From Anaerobacillus sp. (GTDB lineage: Bacteria > Bacillota > Bacilli > Bacillales_H > Anaerobacillaceae), in assembly GCA_007120055.1 (NCBI GenBank), contig SKOL01000057.1:1-7614 (forward strand): 7,614 bases of DNA, written 5' to 3'. A model generated the notes under the pieces. That model did not search any database and was not told where the DNA came from. It saw nothing but the letters and a program-made list of their open reading frames with translations. Shown here in pieces: positions 6,060 to 7,614 of the stretch (positions within the stretch are counted from its first letter, which is position 1; every line of letters begins with the position of its first letter). The position numbers and the translations under genes were made by a program.

Positions 6060-6995
6060 TTACTTTCGAATTCCTTGAGACCTTGGGTCAAGTACATCTC
6101 TCAACCAATCTCCTAAAAAGATAATCCCTAACACGGTTATAGTAATAGCTATTCCAGGGAATGTCGCTAACCACCAACTTGTTGCAAGATAATCTCTACC
6201 ATCACTTAAAATACCTCCCCAAGACACTGTTGGTGGTTGAATCCCTAAGCCTAAAAAACTTAAGGATGCTTCTAAAATAATCGTCGTAGCAACACTAAGT
6301 GTCGAAATGACAATAAACGAAGAAAGTACATTTGGAAGTAAATGTCTTAAAATAATTTTATTGTTTTTTACCCCTATGGAGCGAGCCGCCTTAACAAACT
6401 CCCGTTCTTTAATGCTAAGTACTTCACCACGCACTAGTCGAGCATAATTTACCCAGTTGGTTACTCCTAGCACCACAATTAAAGTGACCACACTCGGGCC
6501 AAACACACTCAAAAAAACTAAAGCAAAAAGAATATTAGGGATTGCCAAAAATGAATCTACTAATCTCATTAAAATATTATCTATAAAACCACCATAAAAA
6601 CCGGCAATAAGTCCAACAAAAACACCAATAAAACCTGCGAGTACTACTGCTGATATTCCAACCAATAGTGATACTTGTGATCCATAAATTACTCGACTTA
6701 ATATATCTCTTCCGAGGTTGTCTGTTCCTAATACATGTTCACTATTACCACCTTCTAGCCACATTGGAGGCTGAAGCATATTAGCTGGATTTATTTGAGC
6801 TGGATCATGTGGTGCTAAAATAGGAGCAAAAATTGCTACAAAAAACATTGAAAAAACAATGATAAATCCTACCGTACCTGTTTTACTCATTAACAAGAGT
6901 CTAACCCAACGTTCAACATTACTTGGCCGCTTTCTAACTACTGATGACTTTGGAATATTGTGATTAGTTGATGTTTGAGAAATTTGCGCCATCAT
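6060..6995 (-). CDS. dppC: Peptide ABC transporter permease (DppC/OppC family)
   Basis: This is one of two membrane-spanning subunits of the dipeptide/oligopeptide importer. The 311-residue frame begins with a polar cytoplasmic tail (about 1-40), then has hydrophobic segments at roughly 42-62, 105-135, 143-165, 167-183, 224-248 and 277-298. An extracytoplasmic loop after the first segment holds the DppC-typical APHDPAQINP and HVLGTDNLGRDILSRVIYG. The coupling-helix EAA motif is at 199-222 (EFVKAARSIGVKN, then a Leu-Leu-Pro-Asn end) and contacts the ATPases. The C-terminus DWLRDVLDPR is typical. Two ATGs lie in tandem, at 6993-6995 and 6990-6992. The ribosome site is only 4 bases from the first and 7 from the second, so the shorter 310-residue product may be the real one. 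The gene is followed after 17 bp by dppD and preceded by an unusually long 131-bp gap after dppB. Confidence 0.92.
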   Translation of the reverse strand: MMAQISQTSTNHNIPKSSVVRKRPSNVERWVRLLLMSKTGTVGFIIVFSMFFVAIFAPILAPHDPAQINPANMLQPPMWLEGGNSEHVLGTDNLGRDILSRVIYGSQVSLLVGISAVVLAGFIGVFVGLIAGFYGGFIDNILMRLVDSFLAIPNILFALVFLSVFGPSVVTLIVVLGVTNWVNYARLVRGEVLSIKEREFVKAARSIGVKNNKIILRHLLPNVLSSFIVISTLSVATTIILEASLSFLGLGIQPPTVSWGGILSDGRDYLATSWWLATFPGIAITITVLGIIFLGDWLRDVLDPRSQGIRK

Positions 6996-7126
6996 TATTC
7001 CTCCTTTTTTACTTCTTTTGTCCCCATAAATATTTTCTTTAATTCAATCCATCCTGCTCAAATATAAGACTAATCAGAAAATTAATTTTAAAGAAAGTAC
7101 TCATGGAAGATCGTAAATAATTGTTA
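6996..7126. other. Unexplained 131-bp gap between dppB and dppC
   Basis: Apart from the dppC ribosome site this stretch is AT-rich and holds no convincing feature. On the minus strand I see no good -35/-10 pair, no stable hairpin and no credible gene. A 21-codon open frame (7039-7104) lacks a ribosome site. The other junctions from dppC to the peptidase gene are 0-17 bp. The gap may hold a weak internal promoter, an mRNA processing site or decayed sequence, but nothing in it proves any of these. Confidence 0.4.
7000..7007 (-). promoter_or_regulatory. Ribosome binding site of dppC
   Basis: AAAGGAGG on the minus strand is a consensus site. It is 4 bases from the ATG at 6993-6995 and 7 bases from the ATG at 6990-6992. 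Typical Bacillus spacing favours the second. Confidence 0.8.
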
Positions 7127-7614
7127 TTAATTATATTTAATACGCGGATCTAATAATCGATAAAGCAAATCCGCAATTAAGTTCATCGTTATTACGATTA
7201 CAGCAATTATAAATACAGAGGCTTGTACGATTGCCATATCGCGTGTATTAACAGCTTGAATTAATAATTGTCCTAATCCCGGCCAAGAAAATACAGTTTC
7301 TGTAATTAATGTTCCACCAACTAACGTCGATGTTTGTAAAGCGGTTATTGTTATAACAGGAATGAGCGAGTTTCTGAATGCATGTTTTAAAACGACGATT
7401 CTGTCTTTGATCCCTTTACTTTTTGCTGTTCGAATATAATCTTGACTTAAAATTTCAATCATACTAGAGCGAATAAGCCGAGTCATTTCCGCAGCAATAC
7501 CTGTACCGAGAGTTATTGCAGGAAGAAGAACATGTAAAAAAGTACCTCTACCTGATACAGGAAGCATTCCTAATGTTACTGAAAAAATTAAAATTAACAT
7601 TATTCCTAGCCAAA
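7127..7614 (-). CDS. dppB: Peptide ABC transporter permease (DppB/OppB family), 5' part beyond the window
   Basis: This is the partner permease of the DppC-like subunit. Only the C-terminal 162 residues or so, about half of the usual 305-335, are present. The frame stays open to the right edge, where it reads WLGIMLILIFSVTLGMLPVSG, a hallmark internal segment of DppB-type permeases. The internal ATG at 7598-7600 is therefore not the start. The coupling-helix EAA motif is DYIRTAKSKGIKDRIVVLKH followed by AFRNSLIPV. The GTLITETVFSWPGLGQLL segment and the end LLDPRIKYN are typical of the family. Hydrophobic stretches flank the EAA loop as expected. The N-terminal half, and probably the operon promoter and a substrate-binding lipoprotein gene, lie to the right of the window. 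Confidence 0.92.
   Translation of the reverse strand, partial: WLGIMLILIFSVTLGMLPVSGRGTFLHVLLPAITLGTGIAAEMTRLIRSSMIEILSQDYIRTAKSKGIKDRIVVLKHAFRNSLIPVITITALQTSTLVGGTLITETVFSWPGLGQLLIQAVNTRDMAIVQASVFIIAVIVITMNLIADLLYRLLDPRIKYN

Noticed and set aside
7039..7104. A 21-codon minus-strand open frame in the dppB-dppC gap
   Set aside because: No Shine-Dalgarno sequence precedes its ATG, and in AT-rich spacer a frame of this length is expected by chance.
1..7614. CRISPR array, tRNA/rRNA, phage or defence genes, toxin-antitoxin pair
   Set aside because: No regularly spaced direct repeats, no cloverleaf-like or rRNA-like sequence, and all substantial frames are explained by sugar, peptide-transport or acetyltransferase families.

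Overview
The window looks like chromosomal DNA from a low-GC Firmicute of the Bacillaceae type. It is AT-rich, has strong AAGGAGG-type ribosome binding sites, and carries a treA-treR gene order and TreA/TreR proteins of the Bacillus subtilis kind. I cannot place the genus or species.

Left part (1-1926, plus strand): the end of a trehalose operon. The first gene is the C-terminal two thirds of trehalose-6-phosphate hydrolase (treA), cut by the window edge. Nineteen bases later comes treR, the GntR/UTRA repressor of such operons. In B. subtilis the PTS trehalose permease treP precedes treA, so treP and the operator may lie off the left edge.

Middle part (1927-2894): an untidy junction between convergent transcription units. 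It holds a perfect 19-bp inverted repeat built from two smaller palindromes (REP-like), a second small hairpin, a GC-rich hairpin that is probably a terminator, and a 38-codon remnant that looks like the C-terminus of a DinB-superfamily protein. The remnant abuts the stop codon of an intact minus-strand GNAT acetyltransferase gene, which has its own likely promoter and ribosome binding site. A UUCG-loop terminator at 2816-2848 separates this gene from the operon to its right.

Right part (2895-7614, minus strand, read right to left): a peptide ABC transporter operon. In transcription order it runs DppB permease (cut by the right edge), DppC permease, DppD ATPase, DppF ATPase, then a cytosolic M20 metallopeptidase of the carboxypeptidase G2 type, then the terminator. 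Both ATPases carry a C-terminal four-cysteine motif. The layout suggests peptide import followed by intracellular hydrolysis. The substrate-binding lipoprotein is not in the window and may lie to the right. Spacing from dppC to the peptidase is 0-17 bp, whereas dppB and dppC are separated by an unusual 131 bp.

The protein genes are ordinary families. I see no phage, CRISPR, insertion sequence, RNA gene or clearly new system. What merits a second look is mostly intergenic: the nested palindromes, the DinB-like remnant and the dppB-dppC gap.
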